The notes: generated from the letters alone by a model not told the origin. 64,000 nucleotides of DNA from Serratia nevei (GCF_037948395.1 NZ_CP149940.1:4216001-4280000); one strand, 5' to 3'; shown: positions 27,427 to 35,843, numbered from the stretch's first letter. Made by a program: numbers and translations.

Positions 27427-29976
27427 TTATAAACACTGCCCGTTAACGAGACGAATCCCACCGCTCTCGAGCTGATTAGCCAATTGATAGTTGACCTGAC
27501 ATTGCTGAGCCGCGTCATTGCCCCACTTCACCCGCAGCTGCCCACTCTCCGCCAGGCCGGCCAGATAAACCTGGCCACCGTCGCCGACGATGCCGGCATT
27601 GTCAGAGGGGCTGTTGAGATTGCTGACGGTGGCGCCGAACGGCACCGGGTCACCGCTGCGCGTCAGCAAGGTCAGCAACACGCGGGCACCGACGTCCGGA
27701 TTGAAGCGGGCACGCACCACGGCGCCGCGGGTTGGGATCACCGTTTGGCTGCTCAGCGTCATGTCGACATCTTCAGCAAAAGATTCACCGTCCAATCCGA
27801 CGATATTGCGCCGGTAAGGCGTCAGGTAAGGCACGACCGCATAGCCGCGCCAATCGGTGCTCACCCCGGTTTGGTTCAGGACATCCACCCCTGACGCGCC
27901 GGGCGCCTGCACCAACGCCACCGTATCGCCCAGCGGCTGCGACAGCGTGACGCCGTTTTGGTGCACCAGAACGCCCCCCTGTACTCCGTAGTTCACCTGC
28001 CGGCGATGGCGATCGTAGCCATACCCCAGGTTCCACTCGGCGAGGGCGCCTTTGTAGTCCGCCTGAATATTGCCGTTCGCCCCCACGCCCCTGCCGGTAT
28101 AGCCCTGGTTGATGCTGTAGTTGAGGTTATTGCCCGGCAAGGCGGTACCGCTCAACCCAAGGTTATTGCTGGTAGCGCCATTGCGGCTGGCGTTCATGCT
28201 GTAGGTGGCATAGCTGCCCGGCAGCCATTTGCTGAGCGGTACGCTGACGTTGAACGCTACGATATGGTCACGAATACTGCTGCGATTGCCGTTACTGTCG
28301 TAGCCGTTCTGGTTGAAGGTGTAATTCAGCCCGTAACTGACGGCCTCCCAGCTGTTGTTGTAGCTGAGGCTGACAGACTGCGAACGGCGGTTATCGTCCC
28401 AGTAGTCTTCGTTAAACAAGCTGAGCGACAACGTTCCCCCCTGCTCCCACAGGCTTTGGCTCATCGTCAGCTCGGCGCGACTCTTCTTGTGATCGTTATA
28501 GATAGCGCTGTTGCCGCCGTAGCTCTCCAGCGCCTCTTGCAGGTTATAAAAACCGCGCGTGGAATAGCGGTAGCTGGCCAGACTAAAGTTGGTGCCGGTT
28601 TCAATGAAGTTCTTGCCGTAACGCAAACGCCATGACTGCCCCTGCTCCTTCGGCCGGGTTTCCTGCTTGGTCCAGGCCTGGGTGACATCGGCAGACAGCG
28701 CGCCCACCGCCCCCAGGTTCTGCCCCCAACCCAGCGCCAGGGACTGATACTTACTGGCCGCCTGCACGCCGCCATACAGCGTGGCTCCCCACGGAAGACC
28801 GTAGATCCCGGTCGCCTGGCTGAACGGGCGTTCATCAACGCCACCGCCGTATGAACGGTATTTCCCGCTGGTCAGGCTGTATTTAAAACGCCCTTCGCGC
28901 TGCAATACCGGCACCACGGCGTACGGCACCACAAAATGCTGCTCCTGGCCGTCAGCCTCACGCACGTTCACATTCAGGTCGCCGCTGCCGCCCGTGGGAT
29001 ACAGATCGGTAATTTCAAATGCCCCCGGCGGCACATAGCTTTGATAAATCACATAGCCGTTTTGCCGGATTACGATTTGCGCATTAGTACGCGCGATCCC
29101 GCGCACCACCGGCGAGTACCCTTTCATGCTGTCCGGCAGGATGTCGTCCTCAGAGGCCAATTGCCCCCCACGGAACTGCACGCTATCGAACACATCGCTG
29201 GGCGTTGTGCTGTCCCCCAGGGTCAGGCGGCTTTGCAACGCAACGATATCGCGCTGCAGGTAGGTGTTGATTGAGCGCCAGGAAGAAGAACCGCCGGTGT
29301 AATGGTTCCAGATCGAATAGTTACGCAGGCGCCAGGCGCCCCAGTTGATGCCCGAGCGCAGATTGAGGTAATAGTTATTGTTGTTTTGCCGTTCGCTGTC
29401 GCGCATCTGGTTATTGGCGCCGCTGAAGTTGTAATTGACCAACAGCGCCGGTATGCCGGAGTCCCATTTATCCGGGGAAACGTAGTCGCGCGCATTCAAG
29501 CGCAGTGCCGCTTGCGGGATGCTCAAATTCAGCCTCAGCTGATTGAACAGGAATACCGCAGAGGCCTGTGGAATGGTCTGTGCCAGGTTGACGCAGCTAT
29601 CCCCGGGCACCATCGCCGGAAACATGGCCACCCTCACGCCCAGTTCCGCCAATTTTTCCGTGCTGAAACAAGGCTGCAGCGCTTGCTTCCCGTCGGCTCC
29701 CGGCATAAGCCGAAACTCGACGTCAAGGCTGTCGATCTGTTCGCCGTTAAGGTAAAGATCGACCCGGTAGTTCCCGGGCGCCTGGCTGCTGTTCTCCTCA
29801 AACACCGAGAGATCGGCGCCGCGCAGCGCCGGATTATCAATTTCCAGCAGCGCCGGGTTGAAATAATCGCGCGCATGAGCCGTGCCGATCGAGCTCAGCA
29901 GCGCCATTTGGCAAGATATCAGGCCGGCCAGAACCGATCGCGCCCCTGGTAAACCAATGCAATTCGGGTTATTCAT
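27427..29976 (-). CDS. Outer-membrane fimbrial usher (FimD/MrkC family)
   Basis: 849 residues. The order is signal peptide (to about TAHA), N-terminal chaperone-binding domain (RDYFNPALLEIDNPALRGADLS), a large 24-strand barrel with plug (SRLTLGDSTTPSDVFDSVQFRGGQLASEDDILPDSM and YSPVVRGIARTNAQIVIRQNGYVIYQ), and C-terminal domains (VRARFNPDVGARVLLTL, ending QLESGGIRLVNGQCL). The start and length are family-typical. It assembles and secretes the pilus through the outer membrane. No frameshift or internal stop. Confidence 0.95.
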   Translation of the reverse strand: MNNPNCIGLPGARSVLAGLISCQMALLSSIGTAHARDYFNPALLEIDNPALRGADLSVFEENSSQAPGNYRVDLYLNGEQIDSLDVEFRLMPGADGKQALQPCFSTEKLAELGVRVAMFPAMVPGDSCVNLAQTIPQASAVFLFNQLRLNLSIPQAALRLNARDYVSPDKWDSGIPALLVNYNFSGANNQMRDSERQNNNNYYLNLRSGINWGAWRLRNYSIWNHYTGGSSSWRSINTYLQRDIVALQSRLTLGDSTTPSDVFDSVQFRGGQLASEDDILPDSMKGYSPVVRGIARTNAQIVIRQNGYVIYQSYVPPGAFEITDLYPTGGSGDLNVNVREADGQEQHFVVPYAVVPVLQREGRFKYSLTSGKYRSYGGGVDERPFSQATGIYGLPWGATLYGGVQAASKYQSLALGWGQNLGAVGALSADVTQAWTKQETRPKEQGQSWRLRYGKNFIETGTNFSLASYRYSTRGFYNLQEALESYGGNSAIYNDHKKSRAELTMSQSLWEQGGTLSLSLFNEDYWDDNRRSQSVSLSYNNSWEAVSYGLNYTFNQNGYDSNGNRSSIRDHIVAFNVSVPLSKWLPGSYATYSMNASRNGATSNNLGLSGTALPGNNLNYSINQGYTGRGVGANGNIQADYKGALAEWNLGYGYDRHRRQVNYGVQGGVLVHQNGVTLSQPLGDTVALVQAPGASGVDVLNQTGVSTDWRGYAVVPYLTPYRRNIVGLDGESFAEDVDMTLSSQTVIPTRGAVVRARFNPDVGARVLLTLLTRSGDPVPFGATVSNLNSPSDNAGIVGDGGQVYLAGLAESGQLRVKWGNDAAQQCQVNYQLANQLESGGIRLVNGQCL

Positions 29977-30082
29977 CCTTTTAACTCCCTGTCCCGATTG
30001 GCTCGGCCCGACGAAGAATCAGGTAAGCCGAACGCCTGCTCCAGCGTTATCCCAGAGCAAAAAAACACGCACCGCGGCCCGG

Positions 30083-30760
30083 TTATAACGTGCTGGTGAA
30101 GGTCTGGCCGGTGCCGCCATAGTCGTTGATGATTTGCCAGCTCAGGCTGCCACCTGCGCCACTTGCCGTCGGCAACGGGAAACTGGCGCTCGCCTGCGGC
30201 GCCACCATGGTGTTGCCGGTAATGGCGCGGCCATTCAGCTTCAAATTGAAAAAGGTGAGGTAGTAGGGAGAAGGGTTGGTCACCTGCAAACGATCGCCGC
30301 TGCGCCGCCACGTCACTTTAGCGGCCGCCTCTTCCAGATTGCCGACGAGCCCCTGCGGGCGATAAATCAGCTTGATGCGGGTCTTGATCGCAATTTGCAG
30401 CGTGTTCTCTTTCTTTTCCACCGAAGGAATAGCCTTCACATTCAGCCAATACAGCGACTCTCTGTCCGTCGGTAAATTGCCGCCCGCACGTACCACGCGC
30501 AGCAGGTTATTTTGGCCCCCGTCTAAACGAAATAGCGGCGGCGTGATAATAAAAGGTGCTTTCGCGCTATCGCCCTCTTGCGCATCGACCCAGGATTGGA
30601 TCAGATAAGGCACCGCATCCGGATTGTTGATATTCAGAGCAGACTCTTTTTTACCGCCGTCATAGATGAGGCGCGTTCCACCCACTACCACGCCGGCCTG
30701 TACCGGAGCCCAAAGCGTCATCAACAACGCCGCCGTCAGCGCAAAGTATCCAGCTTTCAT
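30083..30760 (-). CDS. Periplasmic fimbrial chaperone (FimC/MrkB family)
   Basis: 225 residues. Signal peptide MKAGYFALTAALLMTLWAP, then the PapD-like two-Ig fold: GTRLIYDGGKKESALNINN (conserved Arg and strand A), PFIITPPLFRLDGGQNNLLRVVR (the alternating hydrophobic G1 motif region), LPTDRESLYWLNVKAIP signature, and IKLIYRPQGL. It caps pilins and delivers them to the usher. I chose the start at 30760, which begins the signal peptide and has GGGAAGAAAGAG before it. It is separated from the major pilin by a strong hairpin. Confidence 0.94.
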   Translation of the reverse strand: MKAGYFALTAALLMTLWAPVQAGVVVGGTRLIYDGGKKESALNINNPDAVPYLIQSWVDAQEGDSAKAPFIITPPLFRLDGGQNNLLRVVRAGGNLPTDRESLYWLNVKAIPSVEKKENTLQIAIKTRIKLIYRPQGLVGNLEEAAAKVTWRRSGDRLQVTNPSPYYLTFFNLKLNGRAITGNTMVAPQASASFPLPTASGAGGSLSWQIINDYGGTGQTFTSTL

Positions 30761-30793
30761 CTCTTTCTTCCCGTTCCCATCACCGATGAACAA

Positions 30794-30819
30794 GAGCCAG
30801 AGAACACGCTCTCTGGCTC
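30794..30819 (-). terminator. Attenuating hairpin between major pilin and chaperone genes
   Basis: A perfect 10-bp stem (GAGCCAGAGA 30794-30803 with TCTCTGGCTC 30810-30819, 6-base loop) lies in the 96-base gap after the pilin stop. On the minus strand only a weak T-rich stretch follows. Such stem-loops commonly let some transcripts stop or be stabilised after the major pilin so that it is made in excess; that role is inferred. Confidence 0.6.
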
Positions 30820-30856
30820 ATTTTTCTAACTGTTTCGCCGCCGTGACGGCATAGCC

Positions 30857-31378
30857 TTACTGATAAACGATGGTGAAGTTGGCCGTAGCGTTAGCGCTAC
30901 CGACGGAAACGTCGTCATAAGCGAAATAGCGCGCGACAAAGCCCAGGGTGTTGTCTTTGTTTTCTTCCAGCGCATACACGCGGGAATCGTTGCCGATATT
31001 GAGCACGTTGCTGCCGTCGTCCAGCAGCTGTACGCCAATACCGCCCGCGACCCCAGCGGTGCCGGCGCCGGTCAGTTGCAACAGCCCGGACTGCCCCTGC
31101 ACCTGAGTACCGTCAAAACGCACGGTGGCGCCGGTCACAGTTTTCGGGCAGTTTTTCAGCACCAGGTTGAAGGCTTTGGCGCCAGCGGTTTTAGACAGGG
31201 TGAATGCGTCTTTGGCAATCTTACCCAGAGCGACCTGCTTGTTCTGGGAGTCCGGATCGACGGTGCAAGACTGATCGGTAATGGTGCCAGTGATATTCAG
31301 CGCGCCGTCAGCAGCAAATGCAGAGGGGATAAATGCGGACGCGGTCAATACAGCTACAGCCAACAGATTCTTTTTCAT
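30857..31378 (-). CDS. Major fimbrial subunit (FimA-like)
   Basis: A 173-residue pilin: signal peptide MKKNLLAVAVLTASAFIPS, cleavage likely after AFA, mature part starting ADGALNITGTITDQSCTVDP with the first Cys, second Cys in LVLKNCPKTV, and C-terminal ATANFTIVYQ. AAGGAAAG precedes the ATG at 31378. First gene of the operon, 148 bases from the left repeat of the putative invertible promoter, so its expression would be phase variable. The sequence is type 1-like, although the gene order A-chaperone-usher-adhesin-minor pilin resembles mrkABCDF. Confidence 0.92.
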   Translation of the reverse strand: MKKNLLAVAVLTASAFIPSAFAADGALNITGTITDQSCTVDPDSQNKQVALGKIAKDAFTLSKTAGAKAFNLVLKNCPKTVTGATVRFDGTQVQGQSGLLQLTGAGTAGVAGGIGVQLLDDGSNVLNIGNDSRVYALEENKDNTLGFVARYFAYDDVSVGSANATANFTIVYQ

Positions 31379-31525
31379 CCTACTTTCCTTAAAATTATGC
31401 AAAATATGCATGGGGTTTATTTCCGACATATCCTTAATGTCATTCCTTTTATTTAGTTCCATGAATGTGAAGGGCCGTAGCCAGACTGATTAATGGCTTC
31501 GGGCTTATTCACCCAAACGATTCAT

Positions 31526-31536
31526 TTTGAACTAAA
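31526..31536 (+). repeat. Left inverted repeat of fimbrial switch
   Basis: TTTGAACTAAA, the exact reverse complement of 31816-31826. It is followed inside the element by GTGACTCCTT, and preceded outside by ACGATTCAT, a weaker match to the inverted half-site. Confidence 0.8.
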
Positions 31537-31777
31537 GTGACTCCTTTGGTTTTTAAAACCAATAAAAACCCATTTAACAGGATTTAAAACCAGCTGAGTA
31601 ACAAAGTGATATTAAATCAGACTAAAAAACCAAGGCGTAAACTCAATGATTTAAATTCGCGGATTTTTGATTAGGATTTTGCTTAGATTAAGAGGAGGTA
31701 GGGGATACGAGAAAAAATCACAACACACTGTTTTCAAAAAGAATTAAGCTTTAAGCAGGAAAGAGGGCATGGGAATA

Positions 31778-31806
31778 TTGACATTGTTTTTACGCGTCCT
31801 TACAGT
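31778..31806 (+). promoter_or_regulatory. Sigma-70 promoter inside the switch, pointing away from pilin
   Basis: A perfect -35 TTGACA (31778-31783), a 17-base spacer and TACAGT (31801-31806, 4 of 6 to TATAAT). It reads rightward, toward the right repeat. After inversion it would read leftward, with a start near 31539, about 160 bases before the pilin ATG. I saw no equally good leftward promoter in the present orientation. Confidence 0.7.
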
Positions 31807-31815
31807 ATGTTTCAG

Positions 31816-31826
31816 TTTAGTTCAAA
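31816..31826 (-). repeat. Right inverted repeat of fimbrial switch
   Basis: TTTAGTTCAAA, the exact inverted copy of 31526-31536, followed outside by GTGACTCCTT. The same decamer follows the left repeat in the same orientation, which suggests recombinase half-sites. Confidence 0.8.
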
Positions 31827-31859
31827 GTGACTCCTTATCGTTATTAACTTAAATCACAC

Positions 31860-32408
31860 TTACCAAATTTCCTTAAAGCGCTGTGCATTGCTGGCGGTAT
31901 AAATCACCGTATTCTGGATATTTCGGTGCCCGAGGTAATCCTGAATTAAACGGGTGTCGATACCGCGGTCCGCCAATGCAAATCCGCAGCCATGCCGCAG
32001 CATATGTGGATGAGCGTTGACCTCCAATTTGGCCACCTTGCTGTAATGGCGAATCAACCCGTAAATACGTTGGCGCGACAGACGGCCACCGCGGTTGGAC
32101 AGGAACAGCCACTCTTGATCGGCCCAGCGGTGCCGTTGACGCTTATCCAACCAGCGCCGCAGACATTGCCTTTCGCGCAGATAGAGCGGATGGACGGTGG
32201 AAAAGCCATTTTTCAACCGATGTACATAGATATTACCGCCTTCCAGATCGATATCCGATAAGCGCCACCCCCCTATTTCGCTGGCGCGACACCCATGAAT
32301 AAAACACATATAAATCAAACAATAATCGCGTTCTGGATTCTTTCCCTGCAGCGTGACCTCAAGCAGTCTCTCCACTTCGGAAGGCGTCAGATGTTTACGA
32401 TTAGACAT
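31860..32408 (-). CDS. FimB/FimE-type tyrosine recombinase, right copy next to switch
   Basis: 182 residues, catalytic domain only. The catalytic residues occupy the same numbers as in the left copy: Arg41 (HGCRASEI), His135 and Arg138 (HPHMLRHG), His161 (LGHRNIQ) and Tyr170 (NTVIYTASN). It is transcribed toward the invertible element, and its stop codon lies 34 bases beyond the right repeat. This is the best candidate for the enzyme that flips it. Two such enzymes in one cluster recall FimB (both directions) and FimE (ON to OFF), but which is which cannot be read from sequence. Confidence 0.9.
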   Translation of the reverse strand: MSNRKHLTPSEVERLLEVTLQGKNPERDYCLIYMCFIHGCRASEIGGWRLSDIDLEGGNIYVHRLKNGFSTVHPLYLRERQCLRRWLDKRQRHRWADQEWLFLSNRGGRLSRQRIYGLIRHYSKVAKLEVNAHPHMLRHGCGFALADRGIDTRLIQDYLGHRNIQNTVIYTASNAQRFKEIW

Positions 32409-32904
32409 ACAACCTCATTACTTTGCTCGGAAAAATGTGGCTGTCATTTTCCTTTTACGTCACCACAATGGACACTCAGGGTAGCCCCTGGCTTATGGAT
32501 AGGTTCCTGCATCCAGCGCGGAGTATAGCGGATTTGCCGAATGCGAACAGCGCGACAGGCGTTATTATCACGGGCATCAACCACCCTTGTGAGTCGCTCT
32601 TGCGAATGGGTTCCGCAGATTCCCGGCATTATCACCACACGGCTTCCTGTTTGCTTTAGCTTGCGTTATCACTGCCTGGCACGATGTGGCGTAAGATTGA
32701 TAAATTAACCGGCAAAACAAAGAATATTCCTAAAAAATATTGCCATGTCATTAACACTCGCCATTAATAACACCGCCAAAATGAGAATGAAAAACCGCCA
32801 TCACGGGTTCATATTAACCTGACGGATAAGCATTAATAATTATGGATATCGATAACAGAGTGAAACTGGAAGGGTAAGAGATGAAATGGCAGTCACAACA
32901 GACG
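32409..32904. other. Intergenic region between fimbrial and peptide clusters
   Basis: About 500 bases with no supported gene. The half next to 32409 should contain the promoter of the leftward recombinase gene. From about 32690 to 32900 the sequence is AT-rich and unremarkable. No tRNA, att site or insertion sequence end was recognised. Confidence 0.5.
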
Positions 32905-32944
32905 AAAAAAACCCAGGCCTGACCTCAACAAGCGATCGCCTGGG
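32905..32944 (-). terminator. Intrinsic terminator of the peptide export operon
   Basis: On the minus strand CCCAGGC (32944-32938) pairs with GCCTGGG (32918-32912) and is followed by seven T (32911-32905). It begins 10 bases after the ACP stop, marking the end of the nine-gene operon. Confidence 0.88.
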
Positions 32945-32953
32945 GGGATGAAA

Positions 32954-33196
32954 TTATTGACGGATTATCACGTGGCACAATTCACCGAGCGTCAACTCAG
33001 GGTGTTCGATAAGCATTTCCGCAGTGAGCGTAATGCCGAATTCTCGCCGAACCACCAGCATCAGCTCCATATAATCCAGGCTGTCCAGCCCAAGCTGTTG
33101 TAGCGGCATATCTGCCGACAGCTGCGTTCTCTCCAGCCCTCTGGCTTCGTACAACATGCCGCAAATCGTCTCATATAACCGATGATACTTTTCCAT
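32954..33196 (-). CDS. Dedicated acyl carrier protein
   Basis: 80 residues, with the phosphopantetheine attachment motif LGLDSLDYMEL; Ser39 is the modified residue. Acidic four-helix ACP pattern throughout (MEKYHRLYETICGMLY at the start, TLGELCHVI at the end). It is not the housekeeping AcpP, which is highly conserved and sits in the fab operon. It begins 11 bases after the ketosynthase stop, and an intrinsic terminator follows. In this operon it probably carries an acyl chain for the ketosynthase and then for the LpxL-like acyltransferase; that is inference from co-location. Confidence 0.87.
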   Translation of the reverse strand: MEKYHRLYETICGMLYEARGLERTQLSADMPLQQLGLDSLDYMELMLVVRREFGITLTAEMLIEHPELTLGELCHVIIRQ

Positions 33197-33207
33197 AGGC
33201 CCTATCG

Positions 33208-34461
33208 CTATTCATTGTGATAACCAAATACCAGCGCCGCATTGGCGCCGCCGAAACCGAAGCTGAGGCTCATGACATTACGCAGACGGCCATGCCGATG
33301 CCCCTCGCGAATATAATCAAGATCGCATTCGGGATCGGTCTCGTGCAAATGGCAGGTTGCCGGCATCATTTGTTGCTGTAACGCTTGCAGGCAGACGATG
33401 GCCTCAAAACTGCCGGATGCGCCAAGCAGGTGCCCAGTATAGGATTTCGTGCTGGAAATCGGCGTGCGGTAAGCATCGCGCCCCAGAGCCGCCTTGATCG
33501 CCTCGGTTTCGCTCACATCGTTTTGCAGCGTAGAGGTGCCATGCGCATTGATATAGTCGATTTTATGACTGTCGAGCTGCGCCTGCTCTAAAGCCCGTCG
33601 TATGGTTTTCACTTTCGCCTGCTGATCCTCCGCCGGGGCGGTAAGATCGAAAGCGTCTGAAAAATTGCCGTACCCTTTGATCTCCCCCAGGATCGTCGCA
33701 CCACGCGCTAAAGCCGCTTCCCGTTCCTCAAGGCATAACACGGCGGCCCCCTCCGCCAGGACGAAACCGTTGCGATCCCGGCTGAACGGGCAGCTGGCTT
33801 TGGTGATATCTTTCTGCTCCCGGCTCAACAAACGCAACGCATCCATATTCCAGATCGCACCGTTGCCGCTCAGCGATTCCGACGCGCCGGCCAGCATCAT
33901 TGCGGCGCGGCCGCTGCGAATCACTTCAAACGCATCGCCAATCGCGATGCCGCCAGTCGCACAGGCCGCCGCCGGCGAGCCTTGATAACCCCGTAGCAGC
34001 CAATGCTGGCCGCATATGGCGGTCGCGATATTGGGCATCGCGTGAAAACAGCCAAACAACTGCCCCAATCCGGATTGCAGATAGTCCGCATTGTTTTGCA
34101 TGATCTCATCCTGCCCTCCCCAGCCGCTGCCGATAATCGCCCCGCACTCCAACGACGAATAAAAGTGCGCAGGCCCCCTGTAAGAGGATGAAAACGCCAT
34201 TTCGATCGCCTCTGCGGCGGCGGCAAGCGCTAACCTGGCGAATCTGGGTAGCCGGCGACTTACCCGCGCAGCAACGCCCTCCAGCGGCGGTTCAGACTCC
34301 AGCAAAGCAAAAAAGCGCGCGTGGATCCCTGCCGCCGATTTATCGTGATAGCGATAGGCCAGGCGGCTGGCCATGATAGCCTGCCAGTTTTGCTGCGCAT
34401 TGCCGCCCAGCGCGGTGACGGCACCGTAACCGGTGACCACCACTCGTCTTATTTTCTCCAT
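33208..34461 (-). CDS. FabF-type beta-ketoacyl-ACP synthase
   Basis: 417 residues, KAS I/II fold. The catalytic triad is intact: Cys167 (SPAAACATGGIAIGDA), His307 (INAHGTSTLQND) and His344 (KSYTGHLLGASG), with Lys339. It should condense acyl groups with malonyl-ACP. The sequence is well diverged from housekeeping FabF, which would be expected next to acpP, so this is a specialised copy. The ATG at 34461 lies 2 bases after the stop of the outer-membrane gene. No ketoreductase, dehydratase or enoyl reductase accompanies it, so those steps would come from primary metabolism, or only one condensation occurs. Confidence 0.9.
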   Translation of the reverse strand: MEKIRRVVVTGYGAVTALGGNAQQNWQAIMASRLAYRYHDKSAAGIHARFFALLESEPPLEGVAARVSRRLPRFARLALAAAAEAIEMAFSSSYRGPAHFYSSLECGAIIGSGWGGQDEIMQNNADYLQSGLGQLFGCFHAMPNIATAICGQHWLLRGYQGSPAAACATGGIAIGDAFEVIRSGRAAMMLAGASESLSGNGAIWNMDALRLLSREQKDITKASCPFSRDRNGFVLAEGAAVLCLEEREAALARGATILGEIKGYGNFSDAFDLTAPAEDQQAKVKTIRRALEQAQLDSHKIDYINAHGTSTLQNDVSETEAIKAALGRDAYRTPISSTKSYTGHLLGASGSFEAIVCLQALQQQMMPATCHLHETDPECDLDYIREGHRHGRLRNVMSLSFGFGGANAALVFGYHNE

Positions 34462-34463
34462 GC

Positions 34464-35843
34464 TTATTCTCCTTGCCCCGATGCGAAAGCCTCGTTGCCG
34501 CCCAGCGCCAGCCAGAGCTGCATCGTGGCGTTCAGGTAGCGGTATTGCAGCGCCGACAGCGAGTTTTCGCTGGTCAACACCGCCTCTTGCGCATCCAGCA
34601 GCGTTTGCAGCGCGACGGAACCGGCCTGATATTGATGCCGCGCCAACGCCACGGCTTGCCGGCTCATCGCCAGATGCCGCCGCTGGTTGCCGATTTGCCG
34701 CTGTGCTTCCAGGCGTTGTCGCATGGCGTTGTCCACATCGGCCAGCGCGCGGTAGACCGCATCGCGAAATTGAATCTCCGCCCGCTGCGCCTGCAACGCC
34801 GCTTTGTCACTGGACAAGCGCATCTTGCGCCATTCGATAAACGGCAGCGTCAACGTGGCCCCCAGCGAACGCGAAGGTTCACTGAACCACCGGCGGAAAA
34901 GCCCACTGCCGGCATCCAACCCGGCTTCCAGGCTCAGCGTCGGATAAAAACTCAACCTGGCCGCCTCGGCACCGGCCAGCGCCGCTCTCAGGCGGCGCTC
35001 TGCCGCCTGAACATCCGGCCTGCGTGCAATCACCGCCGCCGGCAGGCGCTGCGCGATAGCCACCTCTTCAAGCGGCAACGAACGTCGTTCGCTATAGCGC
35101 AGCAGCGGCGATCGCCCAAACAATAACGCCAGCGAGTTACGCGCGTCTTCCCGCTGCCGCTCCAGCTCATGCAGCTGATTCTCTCTCGCCAACAGGTTCT
35201 GTTCCGCCTGCAACAGCTCGAATCGGCCAACGTCGCCCGCGGTGTGACGTGCCGCCACCAGCCGCAAAGTTTCACGCGCGATCGTCACCATCCGTTGCTG
35301 ATGGATAACTTGCTGATTCAAATCGGCAATCTGCCAATACCCGCGCGCGGTAGCCCCTATCAAGGTCAACGCGGTATTGCGCCGGTCCAACGCCGAGGCG
35401 ACGGCCTGCCATTCTGCCTGTTCGCGAATGCGCGCCAGCTTGCCCCATAAATCCAGTTCATAGCTCAGAGAAAGCCCTGCACGGTAGCTTTCCTGCGGCG
35501 TAGTCGTGCCCCGCAGCGCTCGGGTATTGCGGCCACTCAGGCTGGCGGCCAGATCCGGCGTCAAATTGCCCTGCGCTAATCCGGCCTCCAACATGGCCTC
35601 ACGCCACTGCAATCCGGCCAGCGCCAGATCCTGATTCGCAATCAGCACGCCGTCGATCAGCGCCGACAGTTGCGGATCGTTGAAGTTTTCCCACCAGGCG
35701 ATGCCCGCGCGCAGTGAACCGGAGCGCTCATCGACCACGCGCCACTGCGGCGGCAACGACGGTGGCGTCATGGCGTCGATCGGCCGCCATCCGCAGGCGC
35801 TCAGCGACAGCATCACCAGCCCACAAACCCAAAGTCGGCTCAT
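34464..35843 (-). CDS. TolC-like outer-membrane efflux lipoprotein (NodT/CusC type)
   Basis: 459 residues. Lipoprotein signal MSRLWVCGLVMLSLSAC with Cys17 as lipidated residue, followed by two OEP repeats (ISALIDGVL-type helix, WREAMLEAGLAQGNLTPDLAASLSG, RAGLSLSYELDLWGKLARIREQAEW, and a second half around RRPDVQAAERRLRAALAGAEAARLSFYPTLSLEAG). It forms the outer-membrane duct of a tripartite exporter. Its ATG overlaps the macB-like stop by 4 bases, so its partner is the MacA-MacB pair here rather than a distant pump. Confidence 0.92.
   Translation of the reverse strand: MSRLWVCGLVMLSLSACGWRPIDAMTPPSLPPQWRVVDERSGSLRAGIAWWENFNDPQLSALIDGVLIANQDLALAGLQWREAMLEAGLAQGNLTPDLAASLSGRNTRALRGTTTPQESYRAGLSLSYELDLWGKLARIREQAEWQAVASALDRRNTALTLIGATARGYWQIADLNQQVIHQQRMVTIARETLRLVAARHTAGDVGRFELLQAEQNLLARENQLHELERQREDARNSLALLFGRSPLLRYSERRSLPLEEVAIAQRLPAAVIARRPDVQAAERRLRAALAGAEAARLSFYPTLSLEAGLDAGSGLFRRWFSEPSRSLGATLTLPFIEWRKMRLSSDKAALQAQRAEIQFRDAVYRALADVDNAMRQRLEAQRQIGNQRRHLAMSRQAVALARHQYQAGSVALQTLLDAQEAVLTSENSLSALQYRYLNATMQLWLALGGNEAFASGQGE

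Larger units (their letters stand above)
31526..31826. promoter_or_regulatory. Putative invertible promoter element (fimS-like), OFF orientation
   Basis: Two perfect 11-bp inverted repeats bound a 301-base AT-rich segment that contains no gene. The right repeat lies 34 bases from the 3' end of a FimB/E-type recombinase gene, and the left lies 148 bases upstream of the major pilin start. Size, repeat length, position and neighbours parallel the 314-bp fimS switch of E. coli. A good promoter inside it points away from the pilin gene in this sequence. Inversion itself is inferred; only one orientation can be seen. Confidence 0.8.

Noticed and set aside
23201..32904. Fimbrial region as a mobile island
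   Set aside because: No integrase of island type, insertion sequence, tRNA or direct-repeat ends were found; the tyrosine recombinases are of the fimbrial switch class.
32954..34461. Ketosynthase and ACP as part of an aryl polyene cluster
   Set aside because: No ketoreductase, dehydratase, thioesterase, ammonia-lyase-like or MMPL exporter gene is present, and the operon is continuous with the peptide export genes.
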